DNA of 64,000 bases. Origin: Hepsetus odoe. Its lineage: Eukaryota; Chordata; Actinopteri; Characiformes; Hepsetidae. Within the stretch, counting starts at the first letter, position 1, and each line of letters starts with the position of its first letter. Both the position numbers and the translations under genes were made by a program. Of the stretch, positions 48,401 to 62,800 are shown in pieces. Below the pieces are notes generated by a model that was not told where the DNA came from, ran no database searches, and saw only the letters and a program-made list of their open reading frames with translations. Where the stretch lies: contig CM029377.1 of assembly GCA_017165825.1 (NCBI GenBank), positions 19,406,617 through 19,470,616 on the forward strand, written 5' to 3'.

Positions 48401-49909
48401 TATTTTGTTTTTTATTGATTTTGTTTCATGCTATTTATTTTGGATTTGTTCTACTTGTTTTTCTTCTTTCTTTCTCATAATATTTCTTCAAATAAAGAAA
48501 TACTACAATAATGCACACATTTTAAAAATGACAAATTTTATTGCCAATGCAATTTAAATATAACGCAATAAATGTAAAAAAAAAATACAAAATGAATGTT
48601 TTGATTTTAATAAAACATTTTTATTTTTAATATTTTGCAAATGTGAGTAGAGCTATTGTCAGTATTTTTATAACATATTTTCATTTTTAATTTAAAAAAA
48701 TATATATTTACTATCCCTGCGATGGGCTGGCGACCTGTCCAGGGTGTGTCCCCCGTCCTCGCCCTGTGTGCACTGGGTTGGACACCAGCACTCCCCCACG
48801 ACCCCGTTTGGGACAAGCGGCAGAAAATGGATGGATGGATATATTTTACTATCCTTTTTTACTTTTGTAAAATAATAATTATTGCTTCTTAGAGACATAG
48901 CCACAACTATTTTTATAGTAATATAAATTATTATTTATAGTAATATAAATGAGCATTTTCCCCTGCAAGCATCCAGCTTGAGAACCACTTCTATAGCCTG
49001 TGCTTGGTATTAGCCTATGTGGCCTTCTAATGTGCAGTTGCTTTGGATGATCCTAATTATAGATTTGGACACAGAAATTATATAGATTAACATTTTGTTT
49101 ATGTTTTAAATAATAATAAGATGAAAAAACTTTCCCTCCCTTCTATCCACTTCTTCATCCTCTTTTGTGCTCAGCCATTGGTTACACAGTGGCATACAAA
49201 GAAAACGAGTCTGAGGCATTTTTTTCTCTCTTGCATCATAGACCAAAAAGAGGAAAAAGGATTGGAGAGTGACAATGTGTTTAAAAAAAAGATTAATTTT
49301 TAACCTTCCTTCAAGAACATGTTTACTGATCCTTGGATGCAGTTATTCTGATGTTTTTGTCAGCAGTACGTTCAGAGATTAGCCTTGCTTCTGCTTACTG
49401 GTTAAAGGGGAATTCTACAGAATTTCTACAAGTAAAAAAATAATGAGGAGTGGCCTGATGTGAAATGCGTCATTCTAGAGACTCACCATGAGTCAGAATT
49501 AATCACAGTGGTGGTAATGGGAACTAGAGCTGAAAAGGCTGATGCCTCTGCAAGCAGCCTCTCATAAACATATTAATTCATTGGTTTTAATATGGTGTCT
49601 GATGCTTTTTTTTACACAATAAAAAAGTATTCATGTTGAAGAGGTATGGTGGAGTCCAAAAGTCTGAGACTGCTAGTATGATTGGTTTAATTTTATAATT
49701 ATAAATTACAATTTTTATTATATAATCCTAACAATTGTAGTAAAATAAACGTACTTACATTTTAAAAATGTATGTGATGTGTCTCAGTGTGTGGAATGTG
49801 AGCTTTCTATGTATACCGATATAAAAGAAGCATCGTGCTGCCTTTATTGGTGGGTACTCTGCATTCACACACACTCAGAATATAGTGCAGATCAAGCTCT
49901 TTCTAACTT

Positions 49910-49960
<51 letters not shown>

Positions 49961-52443
49961 GTGGTCAGAGTGTTTGGGGAGGACACTCACAGTCGCTCAG
50001 TGCTGGTGTCATCAGGGGCAACGGTGCGGGATGTATGTTATATTTTGGTGCAGGCAGCTCATTGCACAGACCAAGAGAACTGGGCTCTTATAGAGCAGCA
50101 CCCTGAACTAGGGCTGGGTAAGACTGGAGCACTCTTGTTCTGCTATTTCTGCTGTGAAGACCTATGTTAAATTTCCAAAAATGTCCTGGCCCTGTTAATT
50201 ATGATTATTAAAGGCAGCGGTGACCTAGTGGTTAGGGACTAGGCCCCAGATCGGATTGTGGGTTTGAATTCCTTACCAGTAGATACCCTTGAGCAAGGTT
50301 CCTTCCCCATCACTGCTCCTTGGGCACGTTCAATAGCTGCCCCTGCTGCACGTGTGTGCATGGGTTAAATGCAGAGGCTGCATTTTATTGTGGTTCACTG
50401 TGCGTTGTGCTGTCACTTTGTCACTTGTTGTCACTTTCACTAAAGTAAAACAGAGAGTCATTTTAACATGTTTAAACATTTTGAACATTGTTAGAAGCCA
50501 TTGAGCAGAATTTTTAAATTAATCTGTAAAAATCCAGTAGGGCTTGATAAGGCTATTTGGCTAATAAGCCTACTAGTTGGTGCTCTGGGGTCAGTGCCTA
50601 AAATACAGCTAAAGAAAAGAAAACGGTGCACATGGAGGATCAATGTTCCAAACACCAAATAAAAGACTGCTTCTCACACTTAATACCTGCTAACAGATGC
50701 ATGCACTGGCTAGCATAAATTGGAGGAAGAGGAAGGGCCATTCCAGACTCCTAGAGGAGGAACATTATGGCCACGAATAGCTTTATTATCATGATCAAGC
50801 TTGTAATACCTTGATGCTAGAGTCAATACTGAGATGGTTCAAGCTAAATTCTGAAATAATAACTTTTAAAGATCATTTGAACTCTTTCAGTAAAAGCTTT
50901 AGATTGATGCATAATTGATGTGAAATTGCCCACCAGAATCATAAAAATACTGCACAGATGTGTAATCATCTGTAAAAGGGAAGATTATAGTCATATTGAA
51001 ATTGTGAAAGTGACTATACAATTATACAACTGTTGTATACAAAGTATACTATACAATTATATTGTGTTAACATAACATGAAAGTGAAAGTGACTAACCTC
51101 ATCATGGTGAAACGCAACGCAGCACTTGCAACGCTGCGTTTCACCCATACACACATGCAGCAGGGGGCAACTATTGAAAGCACCCAGGGAGCAGTAATGG
51201 GGACAGTACCTTGCTCAAGGTGCAATCTACTGGTGAGGGAATCAAACCCACAACCTTCCGATCCGACTCCCTAACCACTAGACCACCGCTCCCCCAAGTG
51301 AGTTTGTGATTAGAACAAACTGTGAAAAGAGTGCTTGACCCTAAGACTGAAATAGAAAAAAAACACCCCAAACAAGTTACGAGGAACTTAATTATTCCTC
51401 GATCATAATTATTCCAATATTTACAGGTACACAGCTTTATCCTACCCTACCGGTTTACTTCCCCTTCTTCTCCACTCCCTTAATTTGCTTATCATTTAGA
51501 AGTGTTGAGTACTTTTTTAAAAATTTGTAATTGCTTATTTTGTAAAAATATACTGATAATAGTAGTCTGTCAGAACAAGGTATGACCCTATGATATCTAC
51601 TGAAAGTATTACAAGATTAAAAATGCAGATTCTTGAATCCATTCTGCAAGCTGAGCATTAGTGAGGTCAGGAACTGATGTCAACCAATTAGATCTGGCTT
51701 ACAATTTTGGTCCAGATGATCCTTGGTATAATCCAGTGTGTTTAGGCAAGATTTACATATCCTCAGTTTGAGATGCTCTCTTACATAGTTTATGTGACTC
51801 ATTTGGCTGTTTCAGAGCGCTGCCTGGAGGACCACGAAGGTCTGCTTCAGGTGCAGTCTTCCTGGCCTGAAGACGGAGACACCAAGCTGCTCTTTCGTAA
51901 AAACTATGCCAAGTATGAGTTCTTCAAAAAACCAGCGGTATGGACTTAGGGTCCTCTTCATCTGAGCTGTTGCCTTTTTCTGAATCTTTTACAATCTGGA
52001 ACTTAATGCTTTGTGGGATTGCTTCATGTTATAAATACACAGATATTTAAAACGTCCAGAGTTATAAATATCTGTGTACATCACAGTCGTTCTTACTCAG
52101 ACAGTATGAGCACCTTCTCTGACTAACACGTTTATTCCAAATAACCTTAAGCTTTCTCACGTCATCTTAATAAATATGCATTGTATTTATTCCAGTGCTC
52201 TCATGAAACATGAGGGCCAGTCACCTCCTTTCTTTCTGTGTGAAGGCACGAGGAGGGGGACCTAAATTGCTTGGAGCATTTATTGTTGGGGTTAGATGAG
52301 CAGGGTTGTCAGTCACAAAACCTGGCCAGTGTTTACATAAAAACAAGCTGAAGTGATACACCCCAGATTACAAATAGGAATTACCTTTTGAGGGTATATA
52401 CACATGATGCCTCTGGGGAATGCACCAAGAACAGGTTGAATGC

Positions 52444-52476
<33 letters not shown>

Positions 52477-53782
52477 TAAAATCATTATGGCATTATTATA
52501 AATGAACATTTTGCAGGCATGGTTTTAGTCCACCTATTCTCTTAGAAGGAATGGTTACAGCATAGCAAAAATTATTCCGACAGGTTTTTTGCAGCTCATC
52601 TTTAGGAGCTTTCAAGCTTACATGCTGAACTATGTTCTTCATCTCCATCTTTAAACAAATATATGTGGAAATACAGTACTGTGGAAAGGTTTTAGGAAGG
52701 TGTGAAAAAATGCTGTAAACAAAAAATGCTTTCAGAAATGGAAGTGTTAATCATTTATTTTCATCAATCAACAAAATGCAGTGAACGAACAAAAGAGAAT
52801 CTAAATCAAATCGATATTTGGTGTGACCACCCTTTGCCTTCAAAACAGCATCAGTTCTTCTAGGTACACTTGCACACAGTTTTTGAAGGAACTTGGCTGG
52901 TAGGTTGTTCCAAACATCTTGGAGAACTGACCACAGATCTTCTGTGGATGTAGCTTCCTCACATCCTTCTGTCTCTTCATGTAATCCCAGACACACTGGA
53001 TGATGTTGAGATCAGGGCTCTGTGGGGGCCAGAAGAACTGATGCTGGTTTGAAGGCAAAAGGTAGTAACACCAAATATTGATCTGATTTAGATTTTTCTT
53101 TTGTTCGCTCACTTTGCATTTTGTAAATTGATAAAAATAAACAATCATTATTTATATTTCTGAAAGCATTCTTAGTTTACAGCATTTTTTCACACCTGCC
53201 TAAAACTTTTGCACAGTACTGTATCTTTTGGAAGAAAGGTGCTCATGCTCTTCAGTATACTTGTTGTGTGCTTTAGACATGTTGCTAAACTATTCTTTAA
53301 AAACACTGAAATGTACAGTACCTGTGTATAGCTTGGCCACTTTTTACAACTTTAAAAACGAAAAACCTGTTTGTTTTTAAAACACAGCAATACTTCCCAG
53401 AGAACATGATCTCGGACAGCACAGAGGATAAAACAGAAACGAACTCATCACGTCTTGTACAGGTTCGAATTTTTAAAAGAGATGAAAGATAGATATGTTA
53501 AATAATACATCCCAGAATTTCCAAAAACAAGTTGTGTTTATGTACCTAACTCTTTTCTCACACGCTATTTTTGTATACATGTTGTGTGTGTATGTTTGTG
53601 TGCATAGAATATGCTGAAATTTGGGTCATGTCCAGAAATCCAAGGCTATCTGCATGTAAGAGAAGCAGGGAAGAAGTCCTGGAAAAAGCTTTACTTCATT
53701 TTACGACGTTCTGGTCTCTACTGTTCCACCAAGGGGTCTTCTAAGGTACAAAACACAAACACGCACGCGCACACACACACAC

Positions 53783-53829
<47 letters not shown>

Positions 53830-56800
53830 AACTAAAAGTAATTGTATTATATTTTATCTTTTTTGTTACATTCTTGCCAGTCGACGTCTGTTTGTTGTAT
53901 GTCAGGCTGTCAGTGTATCTATGTTAATGTCTTCCTATTTAATGTTAGAGTAGGGGCCGTTACTAATTATTTTTTCCTTTGAGCATTATCGAACACTATA
54001 TAATGAACTGAACAATAACACTTATTTATTAAATGAGACAAATGTAACTATTTATTTAACTAATCTATTTATCAACCCAGCCTCTGGGGATGCACAAGCA
54101 TATTTCTCTGTGCAGGTCCCTATCCCAGATAAATGGGAAGGGTTAAGTCAGGAAGGGCATCCAGGGTAAAACCTTTGCCAGATCAATATGTGAACAAAAA
54201 ACAAAATTCTATACTTGATAGATCAAGGCTTAGCTAAAAGGGTGCAGGTGGTCATTGGACAACTGTTGGCCGAAGGAGAGTGATGAGAGGAAGGCATGTC
54301 CTGAGGCAGGAGGAGAGAAGGTAGGGTAGTAAGTGGAAGTGAGGGTAGGAACTTTAAATATTGGCAGTATGACTAGTAAAGGGAGAGAATTAGCTGATAT
54401 GATGGAGAGAAGGAAGGTTGATATTTTGTGTGGGCAAGAGACTAGATGGAAGGGGAGTAAGTAAGGGTGTATTGGAGATGGGTTTAAATTGTTTTACCAT
54501 GATGTGCAGCAGAGGAGAAATGAGATAGGTATTCTATCTAGGTTCTGGTTGAAGAGTATGTTAAGAGTTTTTTTTTAGGTGAAGAGTGTCCAAATGATGA
54601 GTATGAAGCTGGAAATCAAAGGTGTAATAATGAATGTTTTTGAATCCAGAAGTTGGTTGTAAAATAGAGGAGAAATACAAGTTGAATGAAGTGATGAAGT
54701 ATGTACCCAGAGGGAGAAGAAGTGGTGATTTAGCATTAATTGACATGTTGGTGAAGGGAACAGAGGTGATAAGGGTGTGCTATGTATGTATAGTGTCAAG
54801 GAGAGTAATGTAGGAGGTCAGATCATTGTGGATTTTGCTTAAAGGATGGAAATGGCTGTAGTTCGCAAAGAGGCAGGTGCACAAGGTGATAAATGACACT
54901 GGAGGAAGATGCAAACAGGTGGATTACATCCTTTGCAGGAGGGCCAATCTGAAGGATACTGGAGATCAGGAAGAACAGGAAGGTCAGGGCAGAGTCAAGG
55001 ATCAAGGTGGAAAATGAAGAAAGAAGACTTATATATATATAGTTTTCAGACAGGCACTGGAGCTGGTGGTGGTAGAACTAAGATTTTTTTTTGGGAGTGA
55101 TAAAGTTAGACAGGATTAGGAGTGAGTTTATTAGAGGACAGACGAGGAGTATATTGACAGAATGATGGAGCTGCCAGGTAAGAGGAGAAGAGGAAGGCCA
55201 AAGAGAAGGTTTATGGATGAGGTGAGAGAGGACATGCGGGTATATCACTATGAAAGAGGAAGATGCAAATGACCGGAAGAAATGGAGAAGGATGATATGC
55301 TGTGCTTACTCCTGATAGTAGCAGTCACCAGAAAAGAAGAAGAAGATTTCCTCTCATTTTACCCTTTTACAGCACTGCTGCCATTCATTAGACGTAATCC
55401 AAACAACAAATTATGCCCAGGCCCACACCTTGGAGATGTCACCAAACTTTAATCAGTTATACTAGCAGTTATACTAACAGTTATCAATTATACTAGGGGC
55501 AGCGATGGCCTAGTGGTTAGTTGACCACAGGCTCGGAAGATTGTGGGTTCAAACCCCTTACCATTAGGTTGCCCTGAGGAACCCTTGAGCAAGTACCATC
55601 CCCGTCACTGCTCCCTGGGTGCTTTCATAGCTGCCCCCTGCTGCACAGTGTGTTTTTGTGCATGGGATAAATGCAGAGGTCCAATTTCATTGTGGTTCAC
55701 TGTGTGCTGTGCTGTGTTCTCACAATGACAAGAATAGTCACTTTCACAAAGACACATTTTTTTTGGAATTAACCAGAAACAGTGTTAACTTAGATTCCTA
55801 GTTTCCTGCTTTGGGAAACAGTGGCCTAGTAGTTAGGGACAAGGTCCAAGTATCAGAAGTTTGTGGGTTCCAATCCCAGACCAGTAGGTTGGTGCGGTCC
55901 CCACAATGACATCTTGTCACTTTCACTATATACCACTGAAGGGCATTACACCGCTCAGACTCTTGTAGCTTGCTATAAGACTGTGTTAAATAGGCAGTGT
56001 ATCTGATTTTGTTTAATATTCTTGTCTTGAAAATGAATCAGGACCTTTTGCATTTATTTGTACATTTCATTATCTAAACAAAATATTTCAATGCTATTAC
56101 ATTGTCTCCAACAGTGCATTTCAATACAGTTATCATTTGTCATACCAGCTGGTTAACAAAAGCTTTGTGAATTACGCATATGTCGGAGAATATATTAACC
56201 AGCTGGCACAGTGAATAGCTGTCTTGTCCTTTATCTCATTATGCTTTAGGACTGTTTAGTATCTTAATATATTTTCCATTATGGATATTGTTGATTAATA
56301 ATTGCAGCCTGTATGTGTACATAGTGTATGTATTTATGTGCAAATATATTGTGGCATGTGTTTAGGAACCTCGACATCTTCAGTGTGTAGCTGATCTAGA
56401 GGATCTCAGCGTGTATACAGTGTGCAACAGTCGGAAACTTTATGGCTCCCCTAAAGCACACACTTTTTGCATTAAGGTAATTTATATATGTCACTAAGGC
56501 TGATTCAGAATTAGTCGGTTATTTTAACTGAAAGACTTTTGCACTTTTAGCTCTGTTTACATTAGATATCTTACTGGGTATCGTACAAATCATGTAAAAG
56601 ACTTGTCATTATATGTTTTTTTTTTGTGTTTGTGTGTGTATTTCTTTAGTCTAGTAGAGACAGATTTCGGTCTCAGGATCTTAAACTGTTGTGTGCAGAG
56701 AATGAGCAGTTTAAAACCTGCTGGATCACAGCCTTCAGAGTAATGAAGGTACAGACCTACCAGTCTACCAGTGTCACTTCATTTAATTTGTTTTTTAATT

Positions 56801-59800
56801 TTTATGCATTTAAAACACCAAAGAAAAGAAATTGAAATATGAGCTATTTCTGCAATTTCAGATGTACATGTACTATAATCTATTATGAATTTAACATATT
56901 GGAAAAAAAATACAGTTCGGTACCCTTTCAGTCAGTACTTACTAAAATTACAGCATTTCTTTAGATAGCAGTTTTCTGTTCTTGATCTAGTTACATAGTT
57001 CCAGTAATATTCAAGTCTGATAACAGTAAAGGATATTTCAGAATCCAAATATTGAATTAGATGGTTTTGACATGTGGGACATCCTACACCTTGCAGGATT
57101 TGGGGATATTAAGTAAAGAACTATGTGTGTGTTTGTATTTCAGTATGGGAAGCAGCTTCAGTGCAATTACCTGTTATCACAGACCAGTCCCAAACTACAG
57201 ATTCCGCCACGAAAAAACAGCAAGGTAAACATTCACACACAAGCACCATTACCACAGTCATCACCACAATTTCTGACTTCTTTCTGAATAACAGCATTAT
57301 TCAACATCTTATAATCTGCTAAGATTTGCTAACAACTTTGCCATTTTCCTTTTATAATAATTCACTCTTTCTCCAGTTTATTTGCATTACAACCATAAAC
57401 ACAGTACACAGTGACGATTTATGTATTTATTTAAAACGATAATAAATAATTGTGCAAACATAGCAACAATAGCTAAGAAAATATCCGGCATTTTATAAAT
57501 ATGGATGTCTTCTTGGTGTGTGTTAAAGTAAGTGTAAATGTGAAAGTGAAATCAGCCTTGGTTACTGATGGGTTTTAACAGTGGAAGGAGGGTGAAGAGT
57601 CAATGGTAGCAATGGACTTCTCAGGAAAGAGTGGAGGAAGAGTGATTCTGAACCCTCGAGAGGCTCAGAGTGCAGAGCAGGAGGAAGGCTACAACTGGAG
57701 GGTGAGTGTGCGTGCATGTTTGCATGTGTGCATGGGAATGTATTACACTAAGGATCTTTGAAAATGGTCTAGGAAATACTATGTATGAAATATTTGTATT
57801 GTTATAAAATACAAACTAACCTGAAGTCTGACATTGGCTTAATATCATGATGAGCACCTTTGATTGACAGCCCTCAGTTCAACTGGGGGAAAGGTACTGA
57901 TTTAGACTTTCGTTGCTTGGTCTTTCTTTAATTAAACCTTAAACAGTTTTTATATAGTAATTTCTTAAAAAATCATTTTCTTAACATTCTAAAAATCTAA
58001 ACATTGACATTGATCATTGGGGTTTCAGAAATTTTATTGGTGTTGGACAAAAATCATGCACTTCATGTGGCGAGAAAGGCATAAGTAGCACTAAAACCAA
58101 ACAAAATAAGACTTGAACTGAACCTGGGAGAAGGCGTATTTATTATTCACCAGCAAGGACAAAGGAAAGGAGGTGCAAACAAACAACAAGAGTGAAGCTG
58201 GGAGGTGTAGGGTTGGCACGAACACAAAAGGGGCAGATCGAGGTCAGAATGGTGTACTTATAATAGATGTCTGTGTAAAAGAAAGTGACAGCAATGGAAC
58301 AAAACATACAAATATGAAGTGAGTGAGAGAGTCGGCTGGGCAGGCTATGGAAAGGCATGCCAGTCACTGACCACATGGCCTCACATGGGGCCTCCTTTTA
58401 TAGCAACAGGGTCTGGTGTTGATGAGGCCTTGATGACCTCCCAGTTGCGGGAGATCAGGGGTGGTGCCCAGAGGTCATGTGCTTGTTGCTGGCGATCACT
58501 CTCCAGGATGTTGGTATTTCTCCACAATTGCCTGTCACACTGCCAGAGCAGGTTTTGGGCTGGTGTCAGTGGTGGGTCGCGACAGTTCATTCAGATGCTG
58601 GTTTAGCAGGTTGGTGAATGAATGAACAGGCAACAAGCAAATAGATGAGCTAGCACAACATGCATTTTTATATGTTCATGTTCTACTTTTATTTTACCAT
58701 ATGTTTAGGTGATCTCCATCACGATCATTCAAGTGTTTTTTTTCTTTCTCAAAAATGATGGTCTACCACTTTTCTTCCAGGCTTTAATAATGCATTTGGC
58801 AGTCCTCAGTATTAACTTTAGTAGTTTCAGCAATCTCCTTAGTTGTTTTCTTTGCTTGATGCAGGCCAATAACTTAAGCCTTCTGAAACAATGTAACATA
58901 TTTTCCATAACCACAGGATATGTCTTCTGATATGGTTGTTTAAGAAATGAGAAGCTACTCAAAAGCTACTCACAGTGGCAGTTAGGTTTATATAACTTGC
59001 CAGCTGAAACATATTCATCACTATTGTGCTTATCCTTTGAAAGGCTCTTACCTATTTGTGTAGTTTAAACCAGGTGGTCACCTTTTTGGCCAGGCAGTGT
59101 TCATTCACTTTTGTTTGGATGTTTGAAAATTATACAGTGCTGTGCAAAAGTTTTAGGCAGGTGTGAAAAAATGCTGTAAACAAAGAATGCTTTCAGAAAT
59201 ATAAATAATGATTGATAATTTTGATCAATTTACAAAATGCAAAGTGAGCGAACAAAAGAAAAAATCTAAATCAGATCAATATTTGGTGTTACTACCATTT
59301 ACCTTCAAACCAGCATCAGTTCTTCTGGCCCCCACAGAGCCCTGATCTCAACATCATCCAGTGTGTCTGGGATTACATGAAGAGACAGAAGGATGTGAGG
59401 AAGCCTACATCCACAGAAGATCTGTGGTTACTTCTCCAAGATGTTTGGAACAGCATACCAGCCGAGTTCCTTCAAAAACTGTGTGCAAGTGTACCTAGAA
59501 GAATTGATGCTGTTTTGAAGGCAAAGGGTGGTCACACCAAATATTGATTTAATTGAGATTTCTCTTTTGTTCATTCACTGCATTTTGTTGATCGGTGAAA
59601 ATAAACAATCATTATTTATTAACACTTCCATTTTTGAAAGCATTCTTTGTTTACAGCATTTTTTCCACACGTGCCAAAAACTTTTGCACAGTACTGTATG
59701 TAGTACATAGTTGACATATGAACATTATTTGCTTTTTAAATAAATGCTCTTGAATAAGCATTTTTCCAGTTTAGCTAACTCAAAATGGAAGGGAGTGGAC

Positions 59801-62800
59801 TTTCTGAAAAAGTGTATGAATTTTGTGAAGTTTCAAGGAATTTTTTTGTTGTATGTGTTTTGTTCTAGAAACGAGAAGCACTACGCTTCAACTTACCAAG
59901 CAGCAGTCAGGGCTCACGACCTACTGGTGAGTCTCATAAACAAGTTTCAGAACTATAGTTCAACAGAACTGAACTATAGTTGTGGAAAGTCAGCCCATAA
60001 GAGCATAGCATAGATATATGGCCCTTAAACCAGTCCTCAGGGCTCCTACAGACATTACTCATCGCTCTAACCTAACTAACAATGCAAAAGTGGACAGCTG
60101 GGTGATCTCTGGACCAGTTTGAAGACCACTGTAGTATAATTCAAATTTTTTTGTGTGCCTTTGTTTTTCTCGGTAGCTGTGCATCAGATTCAGCCATGGT
60201 TCCATGGTGGTGTATCCCGGTCCGAAGCTGAGAGACTTTTGGAGGAGCAGGGTCAGGTGGATGGGTGAGAAGAACAAGTTAAATCATTTCCAGTTTTATT
60301 TTAACAATTTAAATAGTTTAATGAAAGGAAAATGCCTTGTTCTAATGACTTATTTCAGGAAGTTATGCAGACAGTATATGCCCAAAAGTTTTGAAAATGA
60401 CACAAATAATTCATTTATTAATTATAAAGTTTGCTGCCTCAGTTTTTATGATGGCAATTTGCATAAATGTTATGAAAAGCAATCACATGAATTGTAATTC
60501 GTTGCAAACTTTGCTGTGCAAATGAACTTTAAAACCCAGTTCACTGCATTTCATTCCTACCACTAAAAGTCCTGCTGAGATCATTTCAGTGATCCTCTCA
60601 TGAAGGCGGGAGAGCACTCTGCCAAGCTTGAGTTAAATAGCAGACTGGATGCTTTAAAAGAAGGGTGGGGCCAAGGAAAAGGGCCAAGGGAGTTTGCTCA
60701 AAAACACAGCCATGAATAAAGAATGGTACCTAAACATGCTCAGAGAACAACTTCTCCCATCCATCCAAAAATAGTTTGGTGAAGAACAATGCCTTTTCCA
60801 GCATGATGGAGCACCGTGCCATAACTCCGGAGACCTTAATCCCAATGAAAACTTGATCAGTCCTCAAGAGGCAGGTGGACAAACAGAAACCCACAAACTC
60901 TGACAAAATCCAAACATCGATGTGAGAATGGGCTCTGTCAGTCAGGATTTGGCTCAGAAGTTGATTGACAGCATGCCAGGATGAAATGGTCTTGAAAAAG
61001 AAGGGACATCACTGCACATATAGACTTTATGCATAAACTTAATGCAATTGTCGATAAAAGCCTTTGAAGCTTATGAAATGCTTCTAATTATAGTTCAGTA
61101 CAACACAGAAACATCTGAAAAAAAGATCTAAAATCACTTGTCTTGTTCTCAAAACGTTTGGCCATGACTTAATAATGCTTTAGACAAGCAGAATGGCCTC
61201 AGTAGTATAAGTGAATTAAAAAAAGCTTTGATAACACTTCAGTAGTGGTATTCATGAGGCTACTTTTGCTTAATTGCCGTCTCAGCCTGGTATACAACTG
61301 ACATGAACTTTTGTTAACATTCATGAAGGCTTATTACAACAAGCATCAGCTGTTATAAAGGGCTACCTTTGTCAGTTTCACCCCAGAAAGTGGCAGTCTG
61401 AAAAAGCCTTTGTAAAATCAAACCAAATTTGTTAAAATGAGATATGCATGTATGAGAAACATAATATATTGATATATTGACTAGATTTATAATTATTTTG
61501 CGTGTCAAGATATCACTTTGCAGTGTTCTTGGCTCTTGAAATAGCAGTTTAAAGATGCTAATGTATCATTTTGATGTTTGTAGCAGATTACTGCCGTCAT
61601 GGACCAAGACCTAAATATGTAGGCTAAGGAGGTTATTTGAATAGTTAGAGAGAAGAGTTTGCTCATTAAATCCCCTGGATAAGCAGGAAAATTTGTTTGG
61701 GGATGAAAAGCGCTTTCCCACTCCTGCATCCATGACTGAAATGCCCGTGGTTAAGCCACTTAACCTCATAACTGCCCCTCAGATGCAGGTATTATTTTAT
61801 CATATCATTAAGTTTTGTTCGTTTTTCACAATCAGCTTTTCAAGGCCCATATTCATGGCAACAAATTGAGAAGCAAAGCAACCCGTGCAAATGTTGGCTT
61901 ATAAGTCAGACTGGTGAATACTGATGCAGACTGATGATGATAACGTCTCCAAATCCATTTATTAATTCGTGTGTTTTTAAACCTTGAAAGCATCACATTG
62001 TATTATTTAGAATGAATCTCACAGCTCAAACCCAAACGTATGTTCAACAAACAAAGCACTGTTCATTTTGAAATAGTAAAATAATGTACTTTTTAATGTA
62101 ATTTGAACTCTTCTCATTTTTACTATGGCTTCGTAAAGAACATTGCTCACATTGCTAAAAAGGAATTAGGGTTCCATTCTCTTCCTAGCACATGATTATT
62201 AATAAGCATGTGTCTCTGTCTTTCTCTTTTTTCGCAGGATGTTTTTGATTCGGGACAGTCAGATGCATGCACAGTGTTTCGTGTTGTCTCTGTGTCACAA
62301 ACTGAAGACTAAGCATTACCTCTTAATTCCTGTGAGTTCCAAAATACTCTACTTACTCTACCTACCTACTAAAAAAAGACCTACTTACAGAAGATGGAAG
62401 AATCGCTTAGAAAAACACTCCAGAATGTTTTAAATCTAATTTCTTTTATTACAGATAACAAAAGTGAACTTTTTTGTCTGCGCATAGAAACCTAAAAAAA
62501 AAAAAGCTTTTTAACTGTAAGCTAAAATATGCTCACAACAGATATTTCAGTGTTCTTGAGCAAATGGATTTGTTATTTATTGCAAGAAACCTTTAATTTA
62601 ATGTCCCCGGTATTTGACATGCTACAGATGGAAGCATTTGGAAGCTTTTCATTTATAAATTTATATCTTTATAGCTTTCTTCTTTTGCATTCTGCATTGA
62701 CATTTACAGCATTAAGGAGTGTAATAATAACAGGTACATTCCCCCTGGAGCAACTCGGGTTTAAGGGTTTATAAGTAGTTTTTTCCATCTGGAAAATCTC

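Noticed and set aside
54561..54799. Overlapping minus-strand open frames near 54.6-54.8 kb
   Set aside because: They run opposite the RTE endonuclease region and have no family match.
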